From NCBI RefSeq assembly GCF_000744945.1, contig NZ_JQMX01000001.1, positions 2,108,001 through 2,172,000 on the forward strand: 64,000 nucleotides of DNA, read 5' to 3'. The position numbers and the translations under genes are program-made. Positions 1-7,660 of the stretch are shown here, in pieces. This DNA is from Carnobacterium maltaromaticum DSM 20342 (GTDB lineage: Bacteria; Bacillota; Bacilli; Lactobacillales; Carnobacteriaceae). Within the stretch, counting starts at the first letter, position 1, and each line of letters begins with the position of its first letter. The notes under the pieces are model-generated. The model made no database searches. It saw nothing but the letters and a program-made list of their open reading frames with translations, and was not told the origin of the DNA.

Positions 1-121
1 TATTCACTTTCTTGCTTGTTTGACTCAACCTTGTTGAGTCATCCTACACATTTGGTTCGTCTTACTTTGTTCAGTTTTCAAAGGTCTAAGTTGTTTCGTT
101 TGTCGTTTTGACAACTTCTAA
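1..121 (-). other. Leader of a predicted rRNA operon; the 16S gene would lie left of the window
   Basis: Read on the minus strand, this stretch holds the phrase CCTTTGAAAACTGAACAAA followed by a GACTCAACaagGTTGAGTC hairpin. Such phrases are common in precursor regions before 16S and 23S genes of Lactobacillales. Two strong tandem promoters point into it from the right. No mature rRNA sequence is inside the window, so assigning it to 16S rather than another rRNA or a tRNA cluster is inference. Confidence 0.6.
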
Positions 122-150
122 ATATTAACACATGGTTAATTTGTTGTCAA
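122..150 (-). promoter_or_regulatory. Sigma-A promoter P2, likely for an rRNA operon
   Basis: On the minus strand a perfect TTGACA (-35, 145-150) is followed after exactly 17 bases by TAATAT (-10, 122-127). It lies about 100 bp downstream of a second promoter of equal strength, the usual P1/P2 layout of Firmicute rRNA operons. Confidence 0.75.
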
Positions 151-217
151 TACTTTTTAAAACTTTTTTTAATTTCGTTTTCCGTCGAGACGTTGTTACG
201 TCCCGGCGACATGTATA

Positions 218-246
218 AATATAACAGCTACAGCAAGTTTCGTCAA
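218..246 (-). promoter_or_regulatory. Sigma-A promoter P1, likely for an rRNA operon
   Basis: On the minus strand TTGACG (-35, 241-246) and TATATT (-10, 218-223) are separated by exactly 17 bases. The GC-rich segment just downstream (around 184-210) resembles the discriminator and early leader of an rRNA promoter. Nothing further was seen between about 250 and 505, which is AT-rich and non-coding. Confidence 0.7.
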
Positions 247-506
247 CACTTTTTGGTAAATAAATTAAATTAATTCACAAATATGAACAATGCGTTTTCC
301 AAAAGATACAAAACTACTATTAAAGATAAAATTACCGAACAAAGAAGCTTCAAAAAACAAAATAATTCGCTTAAAATCCTCTAGCTCTTTTTATTAATCT
401 TTTGCATAATTATAAATTGTTCCATTTTATTATTCATTTTTATGCAAAATTGACTATTTAAGCTACATTTGAAGCATTATCTATTGAATAAAATTCTATT
501 TTGTAC

Positions 507-546
507 AAAAAAAGAGTAGATGTAATCAAACCACCCACTCTTTTTT
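507..546 (-). terminator. Terminator after the histidine phosphatase gene
   Basis: An AAAAAAGAGT / ACTCTTTTTT inverted repeat with a loop of about 19 nt. The runs of A and T on both sides allow it to work in both directions. It lies directly after the stop codon of the minus-strand gene. Confidence 0.7.
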
Positions 547-550
547 CTGC

Positions 551-1183
551 TTACTTAACCTCTAAATGAGTTGTATCATTCCAACTAACAATAGAATATC
601 CGGCTTTTTCGTCTATTTCTAAGATACTGATACTCGTATTACTGAGAAGTCCTTTAGAACGAATATCGCCTGTCTCTTTACCAATCAGTGTGTGCATGAT
701 TGTTAATAGCGTCACTCCATGAGCCACAAATAATAAATCTTCGCCCGGATGATTGGAAACTGCTTTTTCCACAGCTTTTTGACTACGTTCAATTAGCTCT
801 TCATATGTTTCTCCATTAAAAGCACTTGGATCATATTTTTCAGGGTGTGCCTTCAAATTAATATAGGCTTCTAAATGGTTCTCTTCTGCATAGGAAAAAG
901 GCTGACCTTCCCAATCTCCGAAGCCTATTTCCCGTAAACCATCGACCTCTGTTAATGGTAAATTTAAACGACTTTCTTCTATAATATACTCTGCTGTATC
1001 TTTTGCTCTTTTTTGTGGACTTGTATACACATGGGCAAAGGAAATCTCACTTAACCTTTTCCCCGTTTCTTTTGCGGCTTCAATTGCTTCCTCCAATAAT
1101 GCGGAGTCTCCATACCCACCTTGGAAGCGACCTTCTAAATTCCATTCAGTCTTTCCATGTCTTACAAAATATAGTTTTGCCAT
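551..1183 (-). CDS. Histidine phosphatase family protein (phosphoglycerate mutase-like)
   Basis: A 210-residue protein with the phosphohistidine signature FVRHG at the N terminus (His9 as the expected nucleophile). The expected acidic residue follows in LREIGFGDWEG (around Glu85), and the second histidine is in FVAHG (His155). This is the branch-1 histidine phosphatase fold. Such small cytosolic members are usually broad phosphatases rather than glycolytic mutases, and the substrate cannot be read from sequence. The start is supported by a GAGGAGG ribosome site. It is monocistronic, with its own terminator, and is the last gene before the rRNA promoter region. Confidence 0.9.
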   Translation of the reverse strand: MAKLYFVRHGKTEWNLEGRFQGGYGDSALLEEAIEAAKETGKRLSEISFAHVYTSPQKRAKDTAEYIIEESRLNLPLTEVDGLREIGFGDWEGQPFSYAEENHLEAYINLKAHPEKYDPSAFNGETYEELIERSQKAVEKAVSNHPGEDLLFVAHGVTLLTIMHTLIGKETGDIRSKGLLSNTSISILEIDEKAGYSIVSWNDTTHLEVK

Positions 1184-1225
1184 CTCTTTTGCTCCTCCTC
1201 ATAAGATATTGTACCTATCATTGTA

Positions 1226-2659
1226 TCATACCTTTTCTCTCTTTAATGGAGGGTTTAGATTTATTGAACTACTATTTATATATGAAATAAGCTGATTTTG
1301 AACTTTTTTTATTTCTCTGTCTGAGGGAAATGGAGATATTAAAAGTAGCTGCTTATCGTCTATAAAAGAGTATACATTGTCCGTTATAACAATATCTGCA
1401 TTAGTAAAATCATCTGACCACTTGTAAAATTGTTCAATTTCTAGCGTTAAAATTTTTCGATATAAAAATTTTTCCCATACTTTTGGATATTCGCTAACAA
1501 AGGTCAACTTTAGTTTTTTAATTCCTACGCCACTAATTTTTAAAATATATGAGCATTCTTCTAAATTAAGTGGATACAAAAGTGTTTCAAATTCATTTTT
1601 ATAATTTTCTTTTATTAATACCTGCAAAAATATTTCCGGAGAGATATCTAAAACAGATTCATTTAGAAATGATAATTGCGAAAATACAGTATTTTTCAAA
1701 TTATTTTTTTTACTTCTGCAGTACATAGTCATTAATTGTTTAAACTCTTTTCCTTCCTGACTAGTTAAAGAAAAGTTAAAGAGGTTTGAAACTCTTTTCA
1801 ATCCTTCAAAAAATAAAGGATTATCCATTTCTGACACATTTGGATTTATTTCTTCATAAATGAATGTAATCATCCATTGACTCTCTATTTTCAATTGTAT
1901 CTTACTATATTGAGGATAGCTGTCTTCTAAACATAAATAAAAATTTTTTTCCATAGCTATACTATCTCTAAAGAAAGGAAGCCTACTTTTTACTAAAGGA
2001 AAATCTTTCATCCTTTGGAGAGAAACAGCGATAAAAATACATATTCTGACTTGCTTACTTTCCTGAATAAGATTACTTCTTATTTTAGATTTTTTTAAAT
2101 AATTTTCAGCAACCTTTTTTTCAGTATCTAACAGGGAACTTCTATCTCCGTACACATAATAAAAAATTTCACTATAGAAATAACGTTTTTTCTCTTCTTC
2201 CCCACCTAAGTATATACTTCCATGTTCCGATTTAATTGTTAATCCATAACCTTTTAGCTTTACTTTTAATTCATTAACCTTTTTATAGACAACTGACGGA
2301 CTATAATAGTAGGTTAAACTAAAATTTTTCAATTTAATAAATTGCTTTTGGTAAAGATTAATTAACAATTTAAAAGCGATTGATTCTTCCAAAAAATATT
2401 GTCGAATTTCTAAAATTGACGTCTTTTTAGAAATTATAAATTGAATATTTCCCTTATCAATTTTAATTCTAATCACTGCTTTATTTGCTATAGTAGTACT
2501 CTTTTTCTCCATTTCTATTAAATCTGCTACAATTGTTTTTTTGCTAACTTGAAACACATTACTAAGGGTAGCAACTGATAAATCTGCTCCTTGATTGTAA
2601 TATAAATAGGAAAGCAATTTATACTTTCTCATTTGCATGGCGTCTAATAATAAATCCAT
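1226..2659 (-). CDS. Mga/AtxA-type (PRD-containing) transcriptional regulator, WxL locus 1
   Basis: About 477 residues. An N-terminal winged helix segment (SVATLSNVFQVSKKTI) is followed by a second helix-turn-helix region (YYSPSVVYKKVNELK). The phrase LGGEEEKKRYFYSEIFY is typical of the Mga helix-turn-helix family. The C-terminal part resembles the PTS regulation and EIIB-like modules of Mga/AtxA proteins, but no phosphorylatable motif is obvious. It is predicted to be a cytosolic DNA-binding activator of surface genes. The ATG at 2659 is preferred over the GTG at 2668 because AAGGAAGTGATT sits 3-8 bases before it and overlaps the GTG. It lies downstream of the DUF916 gene, separated by a terminator, and is distinct from the two closely related Mga-like proteins at 8946 and 22772. 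Confidence 0.8.
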   Translation of the reverse strand: MDLLLDAMQMRKYKLLSYLYYNQGADLSVATLSNVFQVSKKTIVADLIEMEKKSTTIANKAVIRIKIDKGNIQFIISKKTSILEIRQYFLEESIAFKLLINLYQKQFIKLKNFSLTYYYSPSVVYKKVNELKVKLKGYGLTIKSEHGSIYLGGEEEKKRYFYSEIFYYVYGDRSSLLDTEKKVAENYLKKSKIRSNLIQESKQVRICIFIAVSLQRMKDFPLVKSRLPFFRDSIAMEKNFYLCLEDSYPQYSKIQLKIESQWMITFIYEEINPNVSEMDNPLFFEGLKRVSNLFNFSLTSQEGKEFKQLMTMYCRSKKNNLKNTVFSQLSFLNESVLDISPEIFLQVLIKENYKNEFETLLYPLNLEECSYILKISGVGIKKLKLTFVSEYPKVWEKFLYRKILTLEIEQFYKWSDDFTNADIVITDNVYSFIDDKQLLLISPFPSDREIKKVQNQLISYINSSSINLNPPLKREKV

Positions 2660-2703
2660 TTTAATCACTTCCTTATGTTGACTATTAGTTGAAATAAAGA
2701 AAA

Positions 2704-2745
2704 CTAGTTAATCCAAATAACATATATTTAGATTAGCTAATTCTC
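2704..2745 (-). terminator. Terminator at the end of WxL operon 1
   Basis: An imperfect inverted repeat (AGCTAATCTAAAT with ATTTGGATTAACT, one mismatch and one G-T pair, 7-nt loop), followed on the minus strand by AGTTTTCTTTATTT. It separates the DUF916 gene from the downstream Mga-like regulator. Confidence 0.55.
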
Positions 2746-2756
2746 TTAATCTTCAT

Positions 2757-3929
2757 TTAGTTTTTATTTGTTCTATTTTTTTCCTTTTTTTGTTTAGTTT
2801 GTATTTTTTTCACTTTTGATTTGGTTGAACTATTTTTACTTTTAGTTTCTTCTCTTTTTTTTGCTTGTTGTTTACGTTTTTTTCTGATTAGTCGCGCTCT
2901 GCGTTCTAACTCCAAACGTTTTTTCTTTTCATTTTTTATAATCATAAAAATAAGAAGTGCCCCAATTAGAATCACGATACCTACAATAATCGAAATAATC
3001 ATTATCCAATTTGGTTCAGGTTTTACAACTTCCACAGCTTCTTTATTTAGTTTAGTAGATACATCTGATTTAATTTCAAAATTTTTATCAAAATTCCAAT
3101 CTGCATCGCCTGATTTTGCTTTGATATGCACAGTATATTTACCAGGATTTAGTTGTTCATTGTCCCAACTAATCGGATAATCAAAATTTGAATTTGGTGC
3201 CATTGATAATCCTTTTTTATTAGTTTCATGCAAAACAGTTGTTGAATCTTGCTTAGTTACAGATGCATTTATATCTAAATCATTGATAATTTTTGATTCC
3301 GTATTTTGTATATTTGCAGTTATAGCTGTACGGTAATTCTCTAATGCTGGTTTAACTTTATTTAATTTTATTTTTGGAGAAACCATAGTATCTGTTTCAT
3401 TTAATCGTATTCCGATAACATAGGAGTATTGATTCTTTATCTGAACACTCTCATCCTTTTTGGCTTTCGTATCATCTACTTTTTTTTGAATATAAAAGCC
3501 ACCCAAAATGTCTCCACTATATTCCTTTTCAGGCATTTGAATCACAAAAGTAACTTGCTTTGTTTCTTTTGGGTTTAATTTCACTTCTTGCTTACCAGAA
3601 ATAATGGATGTTAATGGTATTTTTAAGGTAGAATCTAGTTTTGCTTTTTCTTCGCTATAATCAATAACACCATTTTGATTTGTTGTGGCATTATTAGGAG
3701 TGATAAAAATACTCGTTTCTTCATCTCCACTATTTGATACAGTTAAACTAATTTCTTGCCTTTGACCCGGGGCCATTTTTAAATCAAAATAGGTTTTCGC
3801 TTTATCAATTTGATTTTCTGGAATATCCGCTTTTACTGAATAAGCCATTGAATCAGCTTGACTTTCTTTTGGAAAACTAATGATGCATATAAAGATTATA
3901 GATAAAACTATCAGGAATTTTTTTTTCAT
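2757..3929 (-). CDS. DUF916/DUF3324 WxL-interacting membrane protein, locus 1
   Basis: A 390-residue protein with a signal peptide (about 1-25) and a DUF916 region, now called the WxL peptidoglycan-binding domain, at about 28-150. It opens with the family phrase MAYSVKADIPENQ and contains FDLKMAPGQ. A DUF3324 (host-binding) domain spans about 160-300, with LSMAPNSNFDYPISW. One membrane segment (about 306-330) precedes a 60-residue, very basic cytoplasmic tail. In this family the protein spans the wall and partners WxL proteins. It is the last gene of WxL operon 1, separated from the preceding WxL gene by a hairpin-rich 300-base gap. Its paralogue is at 32623, whose tail is only about 20 residues, so the long basic tail here is unusual. 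Confidence 0.92.
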   Translation of the reverse strand: MKKKFLIVLSIIFICIISFPKESQADSMAYSVKADIPENQIDKAKTYFDLKMAPGQRQEISLTVSNSGDEETSIFITPNNATTNQNGVIDYSEEKAKLDSTLKIPLTSIISGKQEVKLNPKETKQVTFVIQMPEKEYSGDILGGFYIQKKVDDTKAKKDESVQIKNQYSYVIGIRLNETDTMVSPKIKLNKVKPALENYRTAITANIQNTESKIINDLDINASVTKQDSTTVLHETNKKGLSMAPNSNFDYPISWDNEQLNPGKYTVHIKAKSGDADWNFDKNFEIKSDVSTKLNKEAVEVVKPEPNWIMIISIIVGIVILIGALLIFMIIKNEKKKRLELERRARLIRKKRKQQAKKREETKSKNSSTKSKVKKIQTKQKKEKNRTNKN

Positions 3930-3963
3930 TGTATAGTACCTCCAACTTATTTTCAGTTTATTT

Positions 3964-4014
3964 ACGAATACCTTACCGAACTAGATCGTTTATCTAGTTC
4001 GGTAAGGTATTCGT
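3964..4014. repeat. Perfect 23-bp inverted repeat with a 5-nt loop
   Basis: The arm 3964-3986 (begins ACGAATACC, ends CTAGAT) is the exact reverse complement of 3992-4014, with a loop of five bases. No T-tract follows on either strand, so it is not a canonical terminator. It lies about 35 bases upstream of the DUF916 start codon. It could be an RNA-stabilising or processing hairpin, or a DNA operator. Confidence 0.85.
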
Positions 4015-4174
4015 TAGAACAACAGTTTCGTAGCCAAGCTACTTTTTATTTAACTTCTAGTCAAGTAGTGTCTTCCAAAATCTATTCAACCCATCAGTAT
4101 AATTACATTCAGCTCTTCTAGAGCCTAGAACTAAGTATAGACATTGCTTTATTTCTCTATTAATAAAACAAGGC

Positions 4175-4191
4175 TGGGGGTAATTCCCCCA
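4175..4191 (-). terminator. Possible weak terminator after the last WxL gene of locus 1
   Basis: TGGGGG-AATT-ACCCCCA on the minus strand is followed by GCCTTGTTTTATT. The stem is strong but short and the T-tract is interrupted, so partial termination or attenuation is more likely than full termination. Confidence 0.45.
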
Positions 4192-4228
4192 TAACCTCAT
4201 TTCATTTTTTGTATAAAGAAACTAACTT

Positions 4229-4945
4229 CTATTTAGGAGCGTCTGCTAATTCCCAATTAATTGTTGAAGTATATTCTGTATCTGCTTCTGCAGTACCTGC
4301 TAGAACTTTCAATTGAACATTTTCATTACTTTGATCTGTTCCTGACCAAACATTAAGCCATGTTCCTTTACCTGCTTCTTTTTTAGCACTCATAACTGGT
4401 TGACTAGCTGTATTATTGAACACAATAGATGAAGCAACTGGTGCTAAAGAAATATTATTTTTACTTCCGGCTTTTACTTGACTATTTTTAAAAGATAATT
4501 CAGCGCCTTTTAATACTTTTTTACCATCTGCGTTAGCAAAACCATTTGATTTAGCTGATAAACTCCATCCAGCACCTGTACCACGAATATCTGTAACTTG
4601 AATAAATGGATCTGCATTTAATCCGTTATACGTAATATCTTTACCTGAAATTTTTTGTTCTCCAAATTTAATATTAGATACATAATTAATTGTTAATGGA
4701 CCAACATGTCCTGTTCCTGGATTTTCTGGATCCATTGGATCAACTGGTGAAGGTGGATTTGGATTATCTGGATTTAGTGGATCAAGCGGTCCCATTGGGT
4801 CTTCACCTTCTGAACCACCAGCTACAAAGTTTACTGAGTTTTTTGAAGTTGTTGTATCTGCAACTGCCGCAAAAGCTGAGCTAGATGTTACTAACATAGA
4901 ACCTGATACTGCTGCTACCATCATTAATACTTCTAATTTTTTCAT
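4229..4945 (-). CDS. WxL-domain cell-surface protein (238 aa), locus 1
   Basis: A secreted protein with a signal peptide ending near AFAA (about residue 27). A proline/aspartate/asparagine-rich linker (about 47-78, repeats such as DPLNPDNP) precedes a C-terminal WxL domain. Both WxL motifs are visible: GAGWSLSAK (with the family phrase IQVTDIRGTGAGW) and the extreme C-terminal NWELADAPK. WxL domains bind peptidoglycan non-covalently and interact with DUF916/DUF3324 proteins such as the next gene downstream. RBS AGAGGAGA lies before the ATG. It is closest to the 232-aa protein at 33772 in locus 2; both share WSGTDQ and TAEADTEYTS-type phrases, which shows the loci are collinear duplicates. Confidence 0.93.
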   Translation of the reverse strand: MKKLEVLMMVAAVSGSMLVTSSSAFAAVADTTTSKNSVNFVAGGSEGEDPMGPLDPLNPDNPNPPSPVDPMDPENPGTGHVGPLTINYVSNIKFGEQKISGKDITYNGLNADPFIQVTDIRGTGAGWSLSAKSNGFANADGKKVLKGAELSFKNSQVKAGSKNNISLAPVASSIVFNNTASQPVMSAKKEAGKGTWLNVWSGTDQSNENVQLKVLAGTAEADTEYTSTINWELADAPK

Positions 4946-4989
4946 TATTATTCTCCTCTTATCTTTTTTATAGTAAATAATCTATTCAA

Positions 4990-5643
4990 TTACATTGGGG
5001 CATCTTGCAATGACCATGTAATATTCGCACTATATTGGTCAATATACGCATTGGTAGGAACTTTGATAGTTACAGTCCCAGCTAATCCATTGAAATCATT
5101 TGCCCAAATACCTAAACCATTATTTTTCTTAGCAGTCATAACTGGTGCTGCAGCCTTACTTAAAGTTAAGGGTAATGCTACTGCTGGAGCCTGCATATCG
5201 CCATCAGCTGTTGTAGAAATTTTTCCTTTTGGAATAGAGATAGATGCTTTTAAAATATTAGTTGGCACTTTCTTTCCTTTCAAATCATCAATTTTTGCAG
5301 TCAGTGCCCAACCATCTCCTGATCCGCGAAAATCAGTTACCTGTACACCAATAGATTGATCTTTAGGAACAACCACATCTTTTGAAACTGCTGAACCTAA
5401 TTTTAATGAGCCGAAATCAAATGCTGAGGCTGCATCAATACGTAATGAACCTCCAGTTGGAGGATCAAGTGGGTCAATCGGAATAATCGGATCTGTTTCA
5501 CCACCAGTATCGTCCCCTTTTTCAAGAGTAATATTAGTAGGAGTGCTAGTGCTCCCTGCTTCTGCAGCCAATACTGAAGTTGAACTTAAAGCTAATCCAG
5601 CTAGAGCCACTAAACTGAACATATTTATTTTTGTTAGTTTCAT
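4990..5643 (-). CDS. WxL-domain cell-surface protein (217 aa), locus 1
   Basis: A secreted protein with a signal peptide (cleavage near VLAA) and a short acidic/proline linker with DPIIPIDPLDPP. The WxL domain carries GDGWALTAK and the terminal TWSLQDAPM motifs. The ATG at 5643 is chosen because AAAAGGA is 8 bases upstream of it. The alternative ATG at 5652 directly abuts that ribosome site. It is the fourth WxL-encoding frame of a tandem array and lies 44 bases from the next gene, so co-transcription is likely. Peptidoglycan binding is known for the family; the specific ligand here is not known. Confidence 0.92.
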   Translation of the reverse strand: MKLTKINMFSLVALAGLALSSTSVLAAEAGSTSTPTNITLEKGDDTGGETDPIIPIDPLDPPTGGSLRIDAASAFDFGSLKLGSAVSKDVVVPKDQSIGVQVTDFRGSGDGWALTAKIDDLKGKKVPTNILKASISIPKGKISTTADGDMQAPAVALPLTLSKAAAPVMTAKKNNGLGIWANDFNGLAGTVTIKVPTNAYIDQYSANITWSLQDAPM

Positions 5644-5666
5644 TTTAAACATCCTTTTCTATTTAA

Positions 5667-6317
5667 TTATTTAGGTGCATTTTGTAGTGACCATGTAATT
5701 TTTGCTGTGTATTGATCCACATAGTTACCTTCTGGAACATTTAATGTAACTTTTTTATCTTTTCCTTCAAATAAATTCGTCCATGTTCCCATTCCATTAT
5801 CTTTAGTTGCTGTAAAAATTGAAATTGGACTTGCATTTAGTTTTACTTCTTTTGTGACAGGTGCTTTAACTTTATCTGCACTAGTTGTATTGACAGATCC
5901 ATTAGGGATTGTTAATGTTGCACCTTTTAAAATATTGATACCTTGTCCCTTAAAATCAGTCATACTAACATCAACATTCCAACCAGCACCTGTACCACGA
6001 CTATCCGTCACTTGAATACCTAAAACAGAATTATCTTCTTTAATAGCGGTATAAATACCATCACCTTCACCTAATTTGATGCTCCCAAAGTTAAAATTAG
6101 AAGCTGCGTCAAGTGTTAAAGGCCCCATCATAGGTGGCTCAATTGGGTCAATTGGGTCAATTGGGTCAACTGGACCTGTTCCACCTTCACCTGCTTTTAA
6201 CTCAAAATCTGCTTGTGTTTTTTGTGTTCCAACTTCTGCTGCATAAGCACTAGTAGAAGCTAGTGATAAACCTGTTAGTGCAACCAAACTGGCTGTTGTT
6301 ATTTTAGATAATTTCAT
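5667..6317 (-). CDS. WxL-domain cell-surface protein (216 aa), locus 1
   Basis: A secreted protein with a signal peptide (cleavage near AYAA), an acidic linker VDPIDPIDPIEPP and a WxL domain. The first WxL site reads GAGWNVDVS, so the leucine is replaced by valine; the terminal motif TWSLQNAPK is standard. The linker is encoded by a 9-bp tandem repeat (AATTGGGTC units around 6140-6169) that could vary in number. RBS AAAGGAGAG. Only 23 bases separate it from the downstream WxL gene, so both are in one operon. It is similar to the 218-aa protein at 34506 in locus 2 (FNF and LGL-QVTDSRG phrases). Confidence 0.92.
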   Translation of the reverse strand: MKLSKITTASLVALTGLSLASTSAYAAEVGTQKTQADFELKAGEGGTGPVDPIDPIDPIEPPMMGPLTLDAASNFNFGSIKLGEGDGIYTAIKEDNSVLGIQVTDSRGTGAGWNVDVSMTDFKGQGINILKGATLTIPNGSVNTTSADKVKAPVTKEVKLNASPISIFTATKDNGMGTWTNLFEGKDKKVTLNVPEGNYVDQYTAKITWSLQNAPK

Positions 6318-6362
6318 GATGATTACTCTCCTTTTGTATTGTATTGTTTTATTTTTATAAAA

Positions 6363-7409
6363 CTATTTTGGTGCATCTAATAAACTCCAAGTTAGTGTTG
6401 ATACATACTCTCCAGCTAAATTACCTGCAGGTACGGTTAATTTAACTTCTGAAGCATTAAATTTATCCATCCAAGTACCTAATCCGTTATTTTTATTAGC
6501 TGCCATAATAGTTTGAGCTTTTGCATTTGTTGAACTTAATACAACTGCGTTTACACTTGGTGCAACTGAGATATTTCCTATTGCTGGTGTTGCAGTACCT
6601 ACTGGCAAGCTTAGTTCAGCACCTTTTAATATTTTTTTAGCATCTTTTTGATCAACAAAATCAGCTGTTGTGACTTGTAAGTTCCAACCTTGGCCTTCCC
6701 CACGTTTGTCAGTCACTTGAACATTTGGGTTTTGAGTAGTTGTAGCAAATACCATTTTGCTACCCTCAATTTTATTTTCTCCAAATAATAGCGGACTTGC
6801 ATTATCAATCGTTAAAGATCCTGTATTCCCTGTTGCTCCTCCTGGAACAGATGGTTCAATTGGTTCTGTTGGACCAGTTTCTTGGTCCCCTGACGTTAAT
6901 TTAACATAACCATGTGATGTCGCTCCTTTACCATCAGGTGTCCCCGTTACCTCGTTTTGATCAGTTGCTGCTGAAGCGATCATTGATACGCTAAACAATA
7001 ATGTTGTTGCTACACTTGCTAAAACTAATTTTGATGTTTTCATTTTCTTTTCCTCTTTTCTTTTTTTTATATAAATCATAACTATTCCCAATAACAGACT
7101 TGAAAATCCCGCTACTAATAATGATAGATTTCCGTTCACTTCACCTGTTTGCGGTAAATTATTTTCTGTCTTACCTGATGTATCTGGCAAATTAGAACTA
7201 AAATCATTGTTATCTGAGTGACCAGAAAAATCATTATTAGCTGAACCACCATTATCTTCTTTATCAAAAGAGTCCTCTGGATCTCCTTCGATAAACCTAA
7301 TTCCCACCTGACTGTTTGTTGATTCGGCAGCATAGACGTATTCATTTATTCCGATGTAAAAAAAACCAATACACGCTATGAAAATAACAAACAAGCCCAC
7401 TTTTTTCAT
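6363..7409 (-). CDS. In-frame fusion of a small LPXTG protein and a WxL protein (348 aa), locus 1
   Basis: Residues 1-122 form a complete small sortase substrate: signal peptide (about 1-27), acidic Asn/Ser-rich body, LPDTS (74-78), LPQTG (85-89), hydrophobic segment (about 95-114) and basic tail KKRKEEKK. With no stop codon, residue 123 (Met) starts a second signal peptide (cleavage near ASAA). An acidic linker and a WxL domain follow, with GQGWNLQVT and the terminal TWSLLDAPK. Small LPXTG proteins and WxL proteins are normally separate genes in csc-type clusters. A first RBS (GGGAGGTGATTAG) precedes codon 1, and an internal RBS (AGAGGA, 7 bases before the ATG at 7043) precedes codon 123. 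The products could therefore be a fusion, two proteins, or both. The same design recurs at 35190. Confidence 0.85.
   Translation of the reverse strand: MKKVGLFVIFIACIGFFYIGINEYVYAAESTNSQVGIRFIEGDPEDSFDKEDNGGSANNDFSGHSDNNDFSSNLPDTSGKTENNLPQTGEVNGNLSLLVAGFSSLLLGIVMIYIKKRKEEKKMKTSKLVLASVATTLLFSVSMIASAATDQNEVTGTPDGKGATSHGYVKLTSGDQETGPTEPIEPSVPGGATGNTGSLTIDNASPLLFGENKIEGSKMVFATTTQNPNVQVTDKRGEGQGWNLQVTTADFVDQKDAKKILKGAELSLPVGTATPAIGNISVAPSVNAVVLSSTNAKAQTIMAANKNNGLGTWMDKFNASEVKLTVPAGNLAGEYVSTLTWSLLDAPK
7051..7056 (-). promoter_or_regulatory. Internal ribosome binding site for the WxL half of the fusion
   Basis: AGAGGA lies 7 bases before the internal ATG at 7043, inside the codons for the lysine/arginine-rich tail of the sortase signal. 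It decides whether the WxL protein (7043 down to 6363) can be made on its own. Confidence 0.65.
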
Positions 7410-7438
7410 CTAATCACCTCCCTTCATTAAATCATTCA

Positions 7439-7660
7439 TTAACTAGTTAAAAACTCTTTTTTCAAAAGAAGTCCATCCTCAAATTCTTCAATTCTATTTA
7501 CCTCTAATACATTTTTAAACTTGGTTAACACGATATTTTTTATTTCATCTACAGATTTTTCAGCTTTAAATATTAATGCCCGTGTATATTTAGTTTTAGA
7601 GTAATCACTTGTAAAAGTTACATAATAAATAAAACTATCTTGCCAGTATTCCTCAATCAT
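7439..7660 (-). CDS. Small conserved protein of WxL loci (73 aa), function unknown
   Basis: A 73-residue soluble, charged protein without signal peptide or membrane segment. It has a counterpart at 36204 (71 aa) in the same position before the LPXTG::WxL frame. Shared features are an N-terminal (D/E)(Y/F)W-D followed by aromatic YYVTF/FYVIF, a central IK-KFKNV/IKSKFHNV, then V-RI/LSIEE with a downstream DGLLLK/DAGLALK. The start codon overlaps the stop of the upstream Crp-like gene (ATGA), which points to translational coupling. RBS GGAGAAG. I do not recognise the family. Position suggests a cytosolic partner of the regulator or a secretion/assembly factor; this is inference. Confidence 0.75.
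   Translation of the reverse strand: MIEEYWQDSFIYYVTFTSDYSKTKYTRALIFKAEKSVDEIKNIVLTKFKNVLEVNRIEEFEDGLLLKKEFLTS

Larger units (their letters stand above)
3930..4228 (-). other. Hairpin-rich intercistronic region between WxL and DUF916 genes
   Basis: A 299-base non-coding gap inside WxL operon 1. Read along the transcript it holds a G/C hairpin right after the WxL stop (4175-4191). Smaller dyads follow (AGCTCTTCTAGAGC and GTAGCTTGGCTAC), then the large perfect hairpin at 3964-4014 close to the DUF916 ribosome site. No convincing promoter was found in it. It may set the ratio of abundant WxL proteins to their membrane partner. Confidence 0.6.

Noticed and set aside
6363..7409. Frameshift or base-call error joining two genes
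   Set aside because: The two parts are in the same frame with no stop, and the same arrangement recurs in the diverged locus 2.
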